NCBI RefSeq assembly: GCF_030816195.1
Contig: NZ_JAUSXS010000001.1
Location: forward strand, 2,193,501-2,257,500
Origin: Pseudomonas sp. W4I3
GTDB lineage: Bacteria; Pseudomonadota; Gammaproteobacteria; Pseudomonadales; Pseudomonadaceae
DNA: 64,000 bases
Direction: 5' to 3'
Position 1 is the stretch's first letter; the number at the start of each line of letters is the position of its first letter. The notes beneath the pieces were generated by a model. It did not search any database. It saw nothing but the letters and a program-made list of their open reading frames with translations, and had not been told where the DNA came from. The translations under genes and the position numbers were made by a program. Positions 49,864 to 59,500 of the stretch are shown here, piece after piece.

Positions 49864-52800
49864 ATGAACGACCTGATTGCCCGTATCGTCGAGTTGGATT
49901 GGCAAGCGTACTTTGAGCCTCGCTCGCTGGAGCGCGGGTTTGAGTACGCCGGCGAAAATCGCATTGAGATAAAAGAATTCGGACCTCACAGGTTGATCGC
50001 ACGTTGCAAGGGCTCGGGCCGTAATGTCTATGGCCTGTCGATTGCCCTGGAGGGTGCACCATCCCGTTTGACGGGCATCAGGTGTGTGTGTTCTTGCCCG
50101 GTGGCGATCAATTGCAAGCACGCGGCTGCGGTCTTGTTTACGTTGACTGTGCTGTACGAAGAGCTGAACGAGACGAAAAAGCCGGTGGGTAATCGCCTGA
50201 GTCCGCAGCTCGAAAACTGGCTTGAAAGTATCCCCAAGCCCACCCCGCCAGGTGAGGCTGCGCCCAAGAACACCGGTACTTGTTTGCTGTACCAAGTCAC
50301 TCCCGAGGTTTATTCCAGTGGCTGGACATTCGAGGTGTACCGGGCGCGCGTGACCAAAAAAGGTGAGTACAGCGATATCAAGCCCTTGTACTCGATAGAT
50401 GAGACATTACGGCGTGCACCCAGCTACATGCATGAGCTGGATACGCGCATTGGTCGATTATTGTTGTTGGGCCGATCTTATGGCAGCTACGGCAGCAGTT
50501 TTCAGTTGGCCGGCGAGACGGGGGCCGAAATCCTCCAATTGGCGTTAAAAACCCAACGCCTGTTTCTTGAGCTGGGCCCAAGACTAGCGCTTAATCCCGG
50601 TCCGGCTCGCACTGGTCGTTTCGATTGGGCGGTGACACCCGATGGCGATTACATCCCCCGCTGGACCAGCGATGGCCGTGAGTTGGATGATATGTTTCCG
50701 CTCAAACCGCTTCACTATCTTGACCTCGACAACATGGAAGTCGGGGTGCTCGAGCATGGGCTGGATGAGAATCTGGCCATGCATCTTTGCGGCTTGCCGC
50801 TGATTCCAGCTGATCAAGCCGCGTTATTCAGTCAACGTATCAGTGCGGTGTCCAAGGTGATTCCTCCACCGCAGGAGCTGACCGAGCGCGTCGTGGATAC
50901 GTTAGAACCCCAAGGATGTCTTACCTTGGGAAGCGACGAAGCCTACGTTTACGGCCGGTTCCATAGGGAGCATCGCGCGTTGTTGGCTTTCCGCTATGAC
51001 ACCAGCCTGACCAGCGGCAAGGGCACTGAGGATATCCAACTACTCAACGGCACCGAAACCCAGCGTATCCAACGCAAGCCTGAGGCCGAAAAAGCGCTGC
51101 GCAAGGCGCTCACGAAGATCGGATTCAAAGCGATCAATCGCAAAACCCGTGCGCTGCCTGAAAGCGCTGGGGAAATGTTCGATCTCCCCACCGATGAAGC
51201 CTGGCTGGGTTTCGTTGAAAACGATCTGGCGGCTTTGCGTGAAGCTGGGTGGGACATTGTGATCCAGCCCGGCTTTTATTACGACGTGGACGCGGTGGAC
51301 CATTGGTATGCGGACATCGAGGAAGCGTCGGGTAATGAATGGTTCGATCTTGAGCTGGGCATTGAGGTCAATGGCGAGCGGCATAGCCTGTTGCCAATCA
51401 TGCTCGACTTGATGCGACGTCAGCCCAAGCTGCTCGATGCCGCCTACTTGGCCGAACGTAACGACGATGAGCGCGTGTTGGTGAGTTTGGGCGCCCGCAC
51501 TCAAACAAAGGTTGCGTTGCCTTACGGGCGACTCAAGCCCCTGATGGCAACCCTCGGCGAACTCTACCTGGGCGCAACCGAAGGTGATGCATTACGGCTG
51601 AGTGCGCCCGATGCGGCTCGGCTCAGTCATTTGGATGCAATGCCCTTGGTGTGGCGGGGTGGCGAGCGACTGCGTGATTTCGCCAGGCGCCTCAAGGACT
51701 CCACCCATGCCCAGGTATCTGCCCCGGAGGGCCTGAACGCCGAACTTCGTGGCTATCAGCTCGAAGGCCTGAACTGGATGCAGACTTTGCGCGAGCTGGA
51801 AGTCGGCGGGATTCTCGGGGATGACATGGGCCTGGGCAAAACTCTGCAAGCTCTTGCGCACTTGCTCTTGGAAAAACAGGCAGGTCGATTGCAAACGCCC
51901 GCATTGGCCGTAATGCCTACCAGCCTGATCCCGAACTGGATCGACGAAGCTGCACGGTTCACGCCGCAGCTCAGAGTCCTGGCGCTGCACGGTGCACAGC
52001 GTCAGGCTGACTTCGCACGTTTGACCGATTACGACCTGGTACTCACCACCTACGCGCTGCTGCCGCGAGACCTTGAAGTCTTGCAGCCTCAGCGCTGGAG
52101 CGTGCTGATCCTCGACGAAGCGCAAAATATCAAAAATCCCAACAGCAAGGCGGCCCAGGCCGCTCGCCAACTGGATGCCGGCCAGCGGCTGTGCCTGAGC
52201 GGGACGCCGTTGGAAAACCATTTGGGCGAACTCTGGTCGCTGTTTCATTTCCTGTTGCCGGGGTGGCTGGGTGACAGCAAAACCTTCAATCGCAATTACC
52301 GCACACCGATTGAAAAGCACGGTAATGCGCAACGCATGCAGCACCTGACGGCGAAGATCAAACCCTTCCTGTTGCGCCGTAAAAAAGAACAGGTTGCCAC
52401 CGAGTTGCCGGCCAAGACCGAGATCGTGCACTGGGTGGACTTGAGCGACGCCCAGCGTGACGTGTATGAAACCGTGCGGGTGGCGATGGACAAAAAAGTG
52501 CGCGACGAGATTGCCCGGCAGGGTGTCGCCCGCAGCCAAATCATTATTCTCGAAGCGCTGCTCAAGTTGCGCCAGGTCTGCTGCGACTTGCGCCTGGTCA
52601 AGAGTGCACCAGCGTCCAAACTGGCGCGAGCGGGTACCGGCAAACTTGGCAGTTTGATGGAAATGCTCGAAGAATTGCTCAGCGAAGGGCGGCGCGTCCT
52701 GCTGTTCTCGCAGTTCACCTCGATGCTGGCGTTAATCGAAGAGGAACTGAAGCTGCGTGAGGTCGACTATTCAATCCTGACCGGTGAAACCCTAGACCGG

Positions 52801-53148
52801 CGCACCCCCGTGAAAGACTTTCAGGACGGCAAGACGCCGCTGTTCCTGATCAGCCTGAAAGCGGGCGGAACGGGCTTGAATTTGACGGCGGCGGATACGG
52901 TGATTCATTACGACCCCTGGTGGAACCCGGCTGTGGAAAATCAAGCCACGGACCGGGCTTACCGGATCGGGCAGGATAAGCCGGTGTTTGTTTACAAGAT
53001 GATTGCCAGGGGCACGGTGGAAGAAAAGATTCAGGCGTTGCAATTGGAAAAGGCAGCGCTGGCCGACGGCGTGCTTGAAGGGGGCTCCAGTGCTGGCTGG
53101 AAGCTGGAGCAGCGGGATATTGAGGCGCTGTTCGCGCCGTTGCCTTAA
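49864..53148 (+). CDS. SNF2-family helicase with N-terminal SWIM zinc finger (1)
   Basis: A 1094-residue protein. The SWIM finger is CVCSCPVAINCKHAAAVLFTL near residue 75 (CxC...CxH). A long N-terminal region of about 600 residues follows (HARLSP-poor, with WFDLELGIEVNGERHSLLP as its only recognisable block). The SNF2 motor has motif I LGDDMGLGKTLQALAHLL, DEAQ box VLILDEAQNIKN, LSGTPLENHLGELWSLFHFLLPGWLG, and the C-terminal lobe LLFSQFTSML and GLNLTAADTVIHYDPWWNPAVENQATDRAYRIGQ. It is an ATP-driven DNA translocase; target unknown. No clear ribosome site is present at 49864, so the start is tentative. Convergent with its paralogue at 53295. Confidence 0.88.
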   Translation: MNDLIARIVELDWQAYFEPRSLERGFEYAGENRIEIKEFGPHRLIARCKGSGRNVYGLSIALEGAPSRLTGIRCVCSCPVAINCKHAAAVLFTLTVLYEELNETKKPVGNRLSPQLENWLESIPKPTPPGEAAPKNTGTCLLYQVTPEVYSSGWTFEVYRARVTKKGEYSDIKPLYSIDETLRRAPSYMHELDTRIGRLLLLGRSYGSYGSSFQLAGETGAEILQLALKTQRLFLELGPRLALNPGPARTGRFDWAVTPDGDYIPRWTSDGRELDDMFPLKPLHYLDLDNMEVGVLEHGLDENLAMHLCGLPLIPADQAALFSQRISAVSKVIPPPQELTERVVDTLEPQGCLTLGSDEAYVYGRFHREHRALLAFRYDTSLTSGKGTEDIQLLNGTETQRIQRKPEAEKALRKALTKIGFKAINRKTRALPESAGEMFDLPTDEAWLGFVENDLAALREAGWDIVIQPGFYYDVDAVDHWYADIEEASGNEWFDLELGIEVNGERHSLLPIMLDLMRRQPKLLDAAYLAERNDDERVLVSLGARTQTKVALPYGRLKPLMATLGELYLGATEGDALRLSAPDAARLSHLDAMPLVWRGGERLRDFARRLKDSTHAQVSAPEGLNAELRGYQLEGLNWMQTLRELEVGGILGDDMGLGKTLQALAHLLLEKQAGRLQTPALAVMPTSLIPNWIDEAARFTPQLRVLALHGAQRQADFARLTDYDLVLTTYALLPRDLEVLQPQRWSVLILDEAQNIKNPNSKAAQAARQLDAGQRLCLSGTPLENHLGELWSLFHFLLPGWLGDSKTFNRNYRTPIEKHGNAQRMQHLTAKIKPFLLRRKKEQVATELPAKTEIVHWVDLSDAQRDVYETVRVAMDKKVRDEIARQGVARSQIIILEALLKLRQVCCDLRLVKSAPASKLARAGTGKLGSLMEMLEELLSEGRRVLLFSQFTSMLALIEEELKLREVDYSILTGETLDRRTPVKDFQDGKTPLFLISLKAGGTGLNLTAADTVIHYDPWWNPAVENQATDRAYRIGQDKPVFVYKMIARGTVEEKIQALQLEKAALADGVLEGGSSAGWKLEQRDIEALFAPLP

Positions 53149-53171
53149 GCCATCATGCCAGTAACGCTTTT

Positions 53172-53270
53172 TGTAGGAGCGAGCTTGCTCGCGAAGAACT
53201 CAGGGCCACCGCGTTTATCCAAAATGAACGCGTTGCCTGGATTTTTTTCGCGAGCAAGCTCGCTCCTACA
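53172..53270. repeat. REPIN (GAGCTTGCTC family)
   Basis: Head-to-head pair of tgtaggagcgagcttgctcg with intact arms, between the two convergent SNF2 paralogues. Confidence 0.92.
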
Positions 53271-53294
53271 GCGAACCACTTTCGCTTAACTGGC

Positions 53295-55985
53295 TCAGCG
53301 CTTCTCTTGCTTGTTGGGCAGCGGTGCGAAAAGCGCTTCGATATCCTCATTGCCCAACTGCCAGTCCCCAGTTGTTCGCCCATCCAGCACACCCGCAGCC
53401 AGATCGGATTTTTCCTTCTGCAAGTGCTGAATTTTCTCCTCCACCGTGCCCCTGGCAATCATCTTGTAGACGAACACCGGCTTCTCTTGCCCGATGCGGT
53501 ACGCACGGTCGGTGGCCTGGTTTTCGGTTGCCGGATTCCACCACGGGTCGTAGTGGATCACGGTGTCGGCTTCGGTCAGGTTCAGACCGACGCCGCCCGC
53601 TTTCAAGCTGATCAGGAAAATCTGCAGCGTGCCGCTCTGGAACTCTTTCACGGGGGTGCGCCGGTCACGGGTCTGGCCGGTCAGCAGTGCGTAGGCGATC
53701 TGGCGTTTCTTCAGTTCAGCCTCAATCAGGCTCAGCATCGAGGTGAACTGCGAGAACAGCAGAATGCGCCGCCCCTCGGCGAACAACTCGTCGAGCATCT
53801 CCATCAAGCTGTCGAGCTTGCCCGAGCTGCTGCCACGGGCGGGCAGGGTGGCGTCGTTGACCAGGCGCAAATCGCAGCACACCTGGCGCAGCTTGAGCAG
53901 CGCCTCAAGGATGATGATCTGGCTGCGCGCCACGCCTTTGCGGGTAATCTCGTCGCGCACCTTTTTATCCATGGCCAGGCGCATGGTTTCGTACACGTCG
54001 CGCTGTGCTTCGTTAAGGTCGACCCAGTGGATAATCTCGGTCTTGGGCGGCAGTTCGGTTGCCACCTGTTCCTTGGTGCGGCGCAGCAGGAACGGCTTGA
54101 TCCGACCGTTGAGGTGCTGCAATCGCACCTCGCTGGCGCGTTTTTCGATGGGGACGCGGTAATCGCGGTTGAAGCTTTTCACATCGCCGAGCCAGCCTGG
54201 CAGCAGGAAGTGGAACAACGACCATAGCTCACCCAGGTGGTTTTCCAGCGGCGTACCGCTCAGGCACAGGCGCTGGCGCGCATTCAACTCGCGCGCCGCT
54301 TGAGCCGCCTTGCTGGTCGGGTTCTTGATGTACTGGGCCTCATCGAGAATCAGCACGTGCAAAGGCTGGGCGGCGAGGGTGTCGATGTCTTTGGGCAACA
54401 GTGCGTAGGTGGTCAACAGCAGGTCAAAGTCCTGCAGATTGGCGAAGTGTTTCTTACGCCCTGCGCCGTACAGGGCCTGCACTCGCAGTTGCGGGGTGAA
54501 ATGCGCGGCTTCATCCAGCCAATTGGGAATCAGGCTGGTGGGCATGACCACCATGCACGGTCGATCCAGGCGCCCGGCATTCTTCTCCGTAAGAATATGC
54601 GCAAGGGTCTGCAAGGTTTTACCCAGGCCCATGTCGTCCGCGAGAATCCCGCCCACGTCCAACTGGCGCAGCGACTGCATCCAGCTCAGGCCTTCCAGTT
54701 GGTAAGGGCGCAAGGTTGCATTCAGTCCTTCAGGCGCCACACAGGTGAAATCCTGGATATCGCGCAGGCGCTGGGCGAAATGGCGAATTTTCTCGCCGCC
54801 TTCCCATTGCAGCGGCAGGTCTTCCAACGGGTTCAAGCGGATCGCATCGGCCTTGGCCAGGCGCAAGGCCGTGGTGCCCGGTTCCTGCAGGTAGAACTCG
54901 CCCAAGGTGGCCAGTACCGGCTTCAAGCGTCCGTAGGGCAGCGCCACTTGCAGCGGGCCGTGGCCGTTGGGCAGGCCGGGAATATTCACCAGGATCAATT
55001 CATCATCGCGGCGCCGTGCGAGCTTTTCCGGGTTAAGGATTTCGGTGTGGGAGCGCATCAGGTTCAGCAGGATCGGCAGCAGGCTCAGCCGCTCGCCGTT
55101 GACGATAATACCCAGCTCCAGGTCGAACCAGTCGCGCTCGGGGGCTTCATCGACGCTGGCGTACCAGTCGTCCACCGGGCTGAGGTCGAAGCCGAAGTCT
55201 TCATCGATTTGCAGCTCCCAACCTTCGGCCCGCAGTGTAGGTGATGAGTTGAGGGTGAAATTCAGCCAGGCGCTGTCATTGACCATCTCGAACAGATCGC
55301 CGGCACTTTCCGGCAAGGCCTTGCTCTGGCGCGTGGCGATCTTGAAGCCGAGCAGGCGCAGTTGCTCGCGATAACGCTGTTCCAGCTCGGGGTGGCGCTT
55401 GATCCGCAGGCTCTGGGTTTCCTGGCGCACGATGATGTCGGCATTCTTTTGCCCGCTGATATAATTGCCCAGGTAGTTGAACGACAGCGCCGCACGATGC
55501 TGGATGTAACGCTGCATCTTGCCGTTGCGCGGCTCGAACGCGCTGAACTCCACGCTGGCCAGCCACAGGCGCGGCACCGGGTGCACATCCTCCATGACCA
55601 CCTGCGGCAGTACCACGCGGCTATCCAGTACCGCCTGGAGTTTGCCCAGCAACTCGGCGTCCTGGGCTGCGGCCGGGTAGGCCAGGGTTTCCTGGACCTT
55701 GAGCAGCACCGCGGCGATATGTTTGCAATTGGTGTGCACCGGGCAGGTACAGCGGCTGTCTACCAGGATCAGCATGCCTTTGGCCGATTCGCGCAAGGAG
55801 ATGGTCTGGCGGTAAACGTTGCCGCCCGAACCTTCGCAACTGGCCGTGATGGTGCTGTCGCCGGATTCGACGATGCGCACCCGATTCTCCAGCGCATAAC
55901 GCCGCCCGCGCTGCAGGCTTTGCTCTTTGAAGCGATTGGCCCAGGAAGGCGCCAGGGGTTTGGTCAGTGACGATGTCAGGGGCAT
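53295..55985 (-). CDS. SNF2-family helicase with N-terminal SWIM zinc finger (2)
   Basis: An 896-residue paralogue of the convergent gene. The SWIM finger is CTCPVHTNCKHIAAVLLK near residue 85. The motor has LADDMGLGKTLQTLAHIL, LILDEAQYIKN, LSGTPLENHLGELWSLFHFLLPGWLG and LLFSQFTSMLSLIEAELKKRQ, ending with DTVIHYDPWWNPATENQATDRAYRIGQEK. The central and motor parts read very close to the first copy (for example HWVDL-AQRDVYET and VARSQIIILEALLKLRQVCCDLRLV are shared) but the N-terminal region is about 200 residues shorter. It is placed nine bases after csiV and follows mfd, so it is probably in that operon. Confidence 0.9.
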   Translation of the reverse strand: MPLTSSLTKPLAPSWANRFKEQSLQRGRRYALENRVRIVESGDSTITASCEGSGGNVYRQTISLRESAKGMLILVDSRCTCPVHTNCKHIAAVLLKVQETLAYPAAAQDAELLGKLQAVLDSRVVLPQVVMEDVHPVPRLWLASVEFSAFEPRNGKMQRYIQHRAALSFNYLGNYISGQKNADIIVRQETQSLRIKRHPELEQRYREQLRLLGFKIATRQSKALPESAGDLFEMVNDSAWLNFTLNSSPTLRAEGWELQIDEDFGFDLSPVDDWYASVDEAPERDWFDLELGIIVNGERLSLLPILLNLMRSHTEILNPEKLARRRDDELILVNIPGLPNGHGPLQVALPYGRLKPVLATLGEFYLQEPGTTALRLAKADAIRLNPLEDLPLQWEGGEKIRHFAQRLRDIQDFTCVAPEGLNATLRPYQLEGLSWMQSLRQLDVGGILADDMGLGKTLQTLAHILTEKNAGRLDRPCMVVMPTSLIPNWLDEAAHFTPQLRVQALYGAGRKKHFANLQDFDLLLTTYALLPKDIDTLAAQPLHVLILDEAQYIKNPTSKAAQAARELNARQRLCLSGTPLENHLGELWSLFHFLLPGWLGDVKSFNRDYRVPIEKRASEVRLQHLNGRIKPFLLRRTKEQVATELPPKTEIIHWVDLNEAQRDVYETMRLAMDKKVRDEITRKGVARSQIIILEALLKLRQVCCDLRLVNDATLPARGSSSGKLDSLMEMLDELFAEGRRILLFSQFTSMLSLIEAELKKRQIAYALLTGQTRDRRTPVKEFQSGTLQIFLISLKAGGVGLNLTEADTVIHYDPWWNPATENQATDRAYRIGQEKPVFVYKMIARGTVEEKIQHLQKEKSDLAAGVLDGRTTGDWQLGNEDIEALFAPLPNKQEKR

Positions 55986-55994
55986 GGCGCTGGA

Positions 55995-56561
55995 TCAGTC
56001 CTGCATGTCGGGCGGCGGTGCGCTGGGAGGCTTGGCGGTCAGCGAGGTGATCTTGATCAGCAGCGCCAGGTGGCCGCCATCCAGGTAATTGAGTTGGTTG
56101 TTCTTGGTGCGCACGTCCTTTTGGCTCAAATGTTCGCTGGCGATCACGCTGCCGTTACCGTCGAACTGGTTGATCCAGAAATCGGCGTCGATGTCAGTGA
56201 AACGACCCAGTTGCAGGTTCAGTACGCCTTCGATGGGGAACTGACCGAATTGCTCCTGGCCGTCGGTGATCGCGATTTTCACTGGCTGCTCGCCGAGGCT
56301 CTGCTCCCAGGCTTTGTGCGCGAGCACGGTGTAGTTGGCGTCGGAGCGCAGTTTTTCGACAATGTTGCCCAGGCGCGGCGGGCTCATCCGCTCGCCCAGG
56401 CGCTGCGCACCGCCATCCCAGTCTTCCGGGGCGGCGCGGCTGTTGATCACCGGCTCTGCATTCTGGCGCACCAGGATCATTTCCACCTGGTAAGGGCTGT
56501 CGGCAAATGCCGAAGGCGCAATGACCACCAACATCAGGCTCAGAATGCGGAACATGCGCAT
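55995..56561 (-). CDS. CsiV family exported protein
   Basis: A 188-residue protein starting at 56561 (MRMFRILSLMLVVIAPSAFA) after GAAGGAC; it has a signal peptide. The mature part begins DSPYQVEMILVRQNAEPVINSRAAPEDW, the CsiV pattern, with later RLGNIVEKLRSDANYTVLAHKAWEQSL and a C-terminal LDGGHLALLIKITSLTAKPP. It is periplasmic; function unclear. It sits 10 bases after mfd and nine before the SNF2 gene. Confidence 0.87.
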   Translation of the reverse strand: MRMFRILSLMLVVIAPSAFADSPYQVEMILVRQNAEPVINSRAAPEDWDGGAQRLGERMSPPRLGNIVEKLRSDANYTVLAHKAWEQSLGEQPVKIAITDGQEQFGQFPIEGVLNLQLGRFTDIDADFWINQFDGNGSVIASEHLSQKDVRTKNNQLNYLDGGHLALLIKITSLTAKPPSAPPPDMQD

Positions 56562-56571
56562 GGGGCGTCCT

Positions 56572-59500
56572 TCAAGCAGATTTCGGAATGAGGCGCTCAA
56601 ACAGCGCCTCCAAGGTATTGAAGCGTTCTTCGGCGCGTTCCATCGGCACCATGAACTTGAACAGCGTAGCCCCTTCGAACTTGTAACGGTTGGGCTGGCC
56701 CTGGATCAGTTTGATCAGCACCAACGGGTCCACCGGGGTCTGCGCTTCGAATTCGATACGCCCGCCTTGCGGCCCGGCATCGACTTTCTTGATGCCCAAC
56801 TGCTCGGCCTGCAGTTTAAGCAGGGTCAGGCGCACCAGGTTCTTGGTCGGTTCCGGCAGCAGGCCGAAGCGGTCGATCATTTCCACCTGCAAATCCTTGA
56901 GACCTTCTTCGTCGGTGGCCGACGCGATGCGCTTGTACAGGATCAGTCGTGCGTGCACATCCGGCAGGTAGTTCTCGGGGATCAACGCGGGCAAGCGCAG
57001 GTTGATCTCCGGGCCACCGCCCAGCGGTTGATCGAGGTTCGGCTGTTCGCCCTTGCGAATGGCTTTCACCGCGCGCTCGAGCATTTCCATATACAAGGTG
57101 AAACCCACCGCCTGGATCTGGCCGCTCTGGCCGTCGCCGAGCAGTTCGCCAGCACCACGGATTTCCAGGTCGTTGGTGGCCAGCACAAAACCGGCGCCGA
57201 GGTCCTGGGTGTTGGCGATCGCTTCCAGGCGCTTTTCCGCATCGGACGTGATCTGTTGGCGCGGTGGCGTCAGCAGGTAGGCATACGCCTGGTGGTGACT
57301 GCGTCCGACCCGGCCGCGCAGTTGATGCAGTTGGGCCAGGCCGAACTTGTCGGCGCGCTCGATGATGATGGTGTTGGCGCTGGGCACGTCGATACCGGTC
57401 TCGATGATGGTCGAGGCGATCAGTACGTTGAAGCGCTTGTGATAGAAGTCGCTCATCACCTGTTCGAGTTCGCGCTCGCGCATCTGCCCATGGCCGATGG
57501 CAATACGCGCTTCCGGCACCAGTTCGGCGAGGTCGGCGGCGCACTTTTCGATGGTCTTCACGTCGTTGTGCAGGTAATACACCTGGCCACCTCGCAGCAG
57601 TTCACGCAGCAGCGCCTCCTTGACCGTGCTTTTGTTCTGCTCCATCACGAAGGTACGCACCGACAGACGGCGCGCCGGTGGCGTGGCGATGATCGACAAG
57701 TCGCGCATGCCCGACACCGCCATGTTCAGCGTCCGTGGAATCGGCGTGGCGGTGAGGGTAAGAATGTCGACTTCGCTGCGCAGGGCCTTGAGCTGTTCTT
57801 TCTGGCGCACGCCGAAACGGTGTTCTTCGTCGATGATGACCAGGCCCAGGTTCTTGATTTTCACGTCGTCCGACAGCAGCTTGTGCGTGCCGATCACGAT
57901 GTCGATCTTGCCTTCGGCCAGATCAGCGACCGCCGCGTTCACTTCCTTGGCGGACTTGAAGCGGCTCATCACTTCCACGGTCACCGGCCAGTCGGCAAAG
58001 CGGTCGCGGAAGCTGTTGTAGTGCTGCTGGGCGAGCAGGGTGGTCGGCACCAGGATCGCCACCTGACGACCACCGTGCACCGCAATGAAAGCGGCACGCA
58101 TCGCCACTTCGGTCTTGCCGAAGCCGACGTCGCCACACACCAGGCGGTCCATCGGCTTGGGCGCGAGCATGTCGGCACGCACCGCTTCGATGGTGGTTTG
58201 CTGGTCGGGAGTCTCTTCGAAGGCGAAGCCGGCGCTGAATGTGGCGTAGTCGGCTTTCGGGTCGGCGAATGCATAACCTTCGCGCGCCGCACGGCGCGCA
58301 TAAATGTCGAGCAATTCGGCGGCGACGTCGCGCACCTGTTCGGCGGCCTTGCGCTTGGCTTTCTGCCAGGTCTCGGAGCCCAGGCGGTGCAGGGGCGCCA
58401 ATGCGTCATCGCTGCCGGTGTAGCGCGCGATCAGGTGCAGGCTGGCCACCGGCACGTAAAGTTTGGCGCCCTCGGCGTATTCCATGGTGAGGAATTCGGC
58501 GGCCTGGTTGTCGATCTCCAGGGTCTGCAAGCCGAGGTAGCGGCCCACGCCGTGGTCGATGTGCACCACCGGCGCGCCTTCACGCAACTCGGTGAGGTTC
58601 TTGATCACCGCGTCGTTGTTGGCGTCGGCGCGTTTTTCGCGACGGCGGCGCTGCATCACGCGCTGGCCGAACAACGGGCTTTCGGCGATCAGCGCCAGGG
58701 CCGGGTCGTCCAGCAACAAGCCCTCATCCAATGGCGCGATGGTGATCGCCAGGCGCTCTTTGCTCTTGACAAAATCCGGCCAGCTATCGACCGTTTTCGG
58801 GCGCAGCTTGAGGCGCTCCAGCAGTTCCAGCAGCACTTCGCGGCGCCCGGCGGATTCGGCGGTAAACAGCACGCGGCCGGGGAAATCGCCAAGGAAGTTG
58901 GACAGTGCTTCCAGCGGTTGCGTGGCTTTGGCCTGAATCGCCAGGTCCGGCAACGTGCCGGCCGGGAAGCGCTCGCGGCCACTGCCAGCATCCACATCCT
59001 GCTGGCTGGCGACCACGCGTGGCCAGTTTTTCAGGCGGGCGAAGCAGTCTTCCACCGGCAGGAACAATTCGGCGGGTGGCAATAAAGGCCGAGACGGGTC
59101 GACGCGGCGCTCTTCATAGCGGTTGCGCACGTCGTTCCAGAAGTTTTCCGCGGCCTGCTCGATACCCGGCAGCGAGAACACCTGGGTGTCCTGGGGCAGG
59201 TAATCGAAAAGGGTCGAGGTTTCATCGAAGAACAGCGGCAGGTAGTACTCGATACCCGCCGGTGTAATCCCGCTGCTCAGGTCCTGGAAGATCGGGCAGC
59301 GACGGAAGTCCACATCGAAGCGTTCGCGAAAGCGTGCCTTGAAACGTGTGACCGCATCTTTTTGCAGCGGGAACTCACGCGCCGGCAACAGCTTGATCGA
59401 GTCGACCTTGTCGATGGAGCGCTGGTTTTCCGGATCGAAGGTGCGCAGGGTCTCGATTTCGTCATCGAACAGGTCGATGCGGTACGGCAGTTTGCTGCCC

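Noticed and set aside
56521..59085. 854-residue plus-strand frame over mfd
   Set aside because: Complement shadow of mfd; its residues have no domain pattern, while mfd has all helicase motifs.
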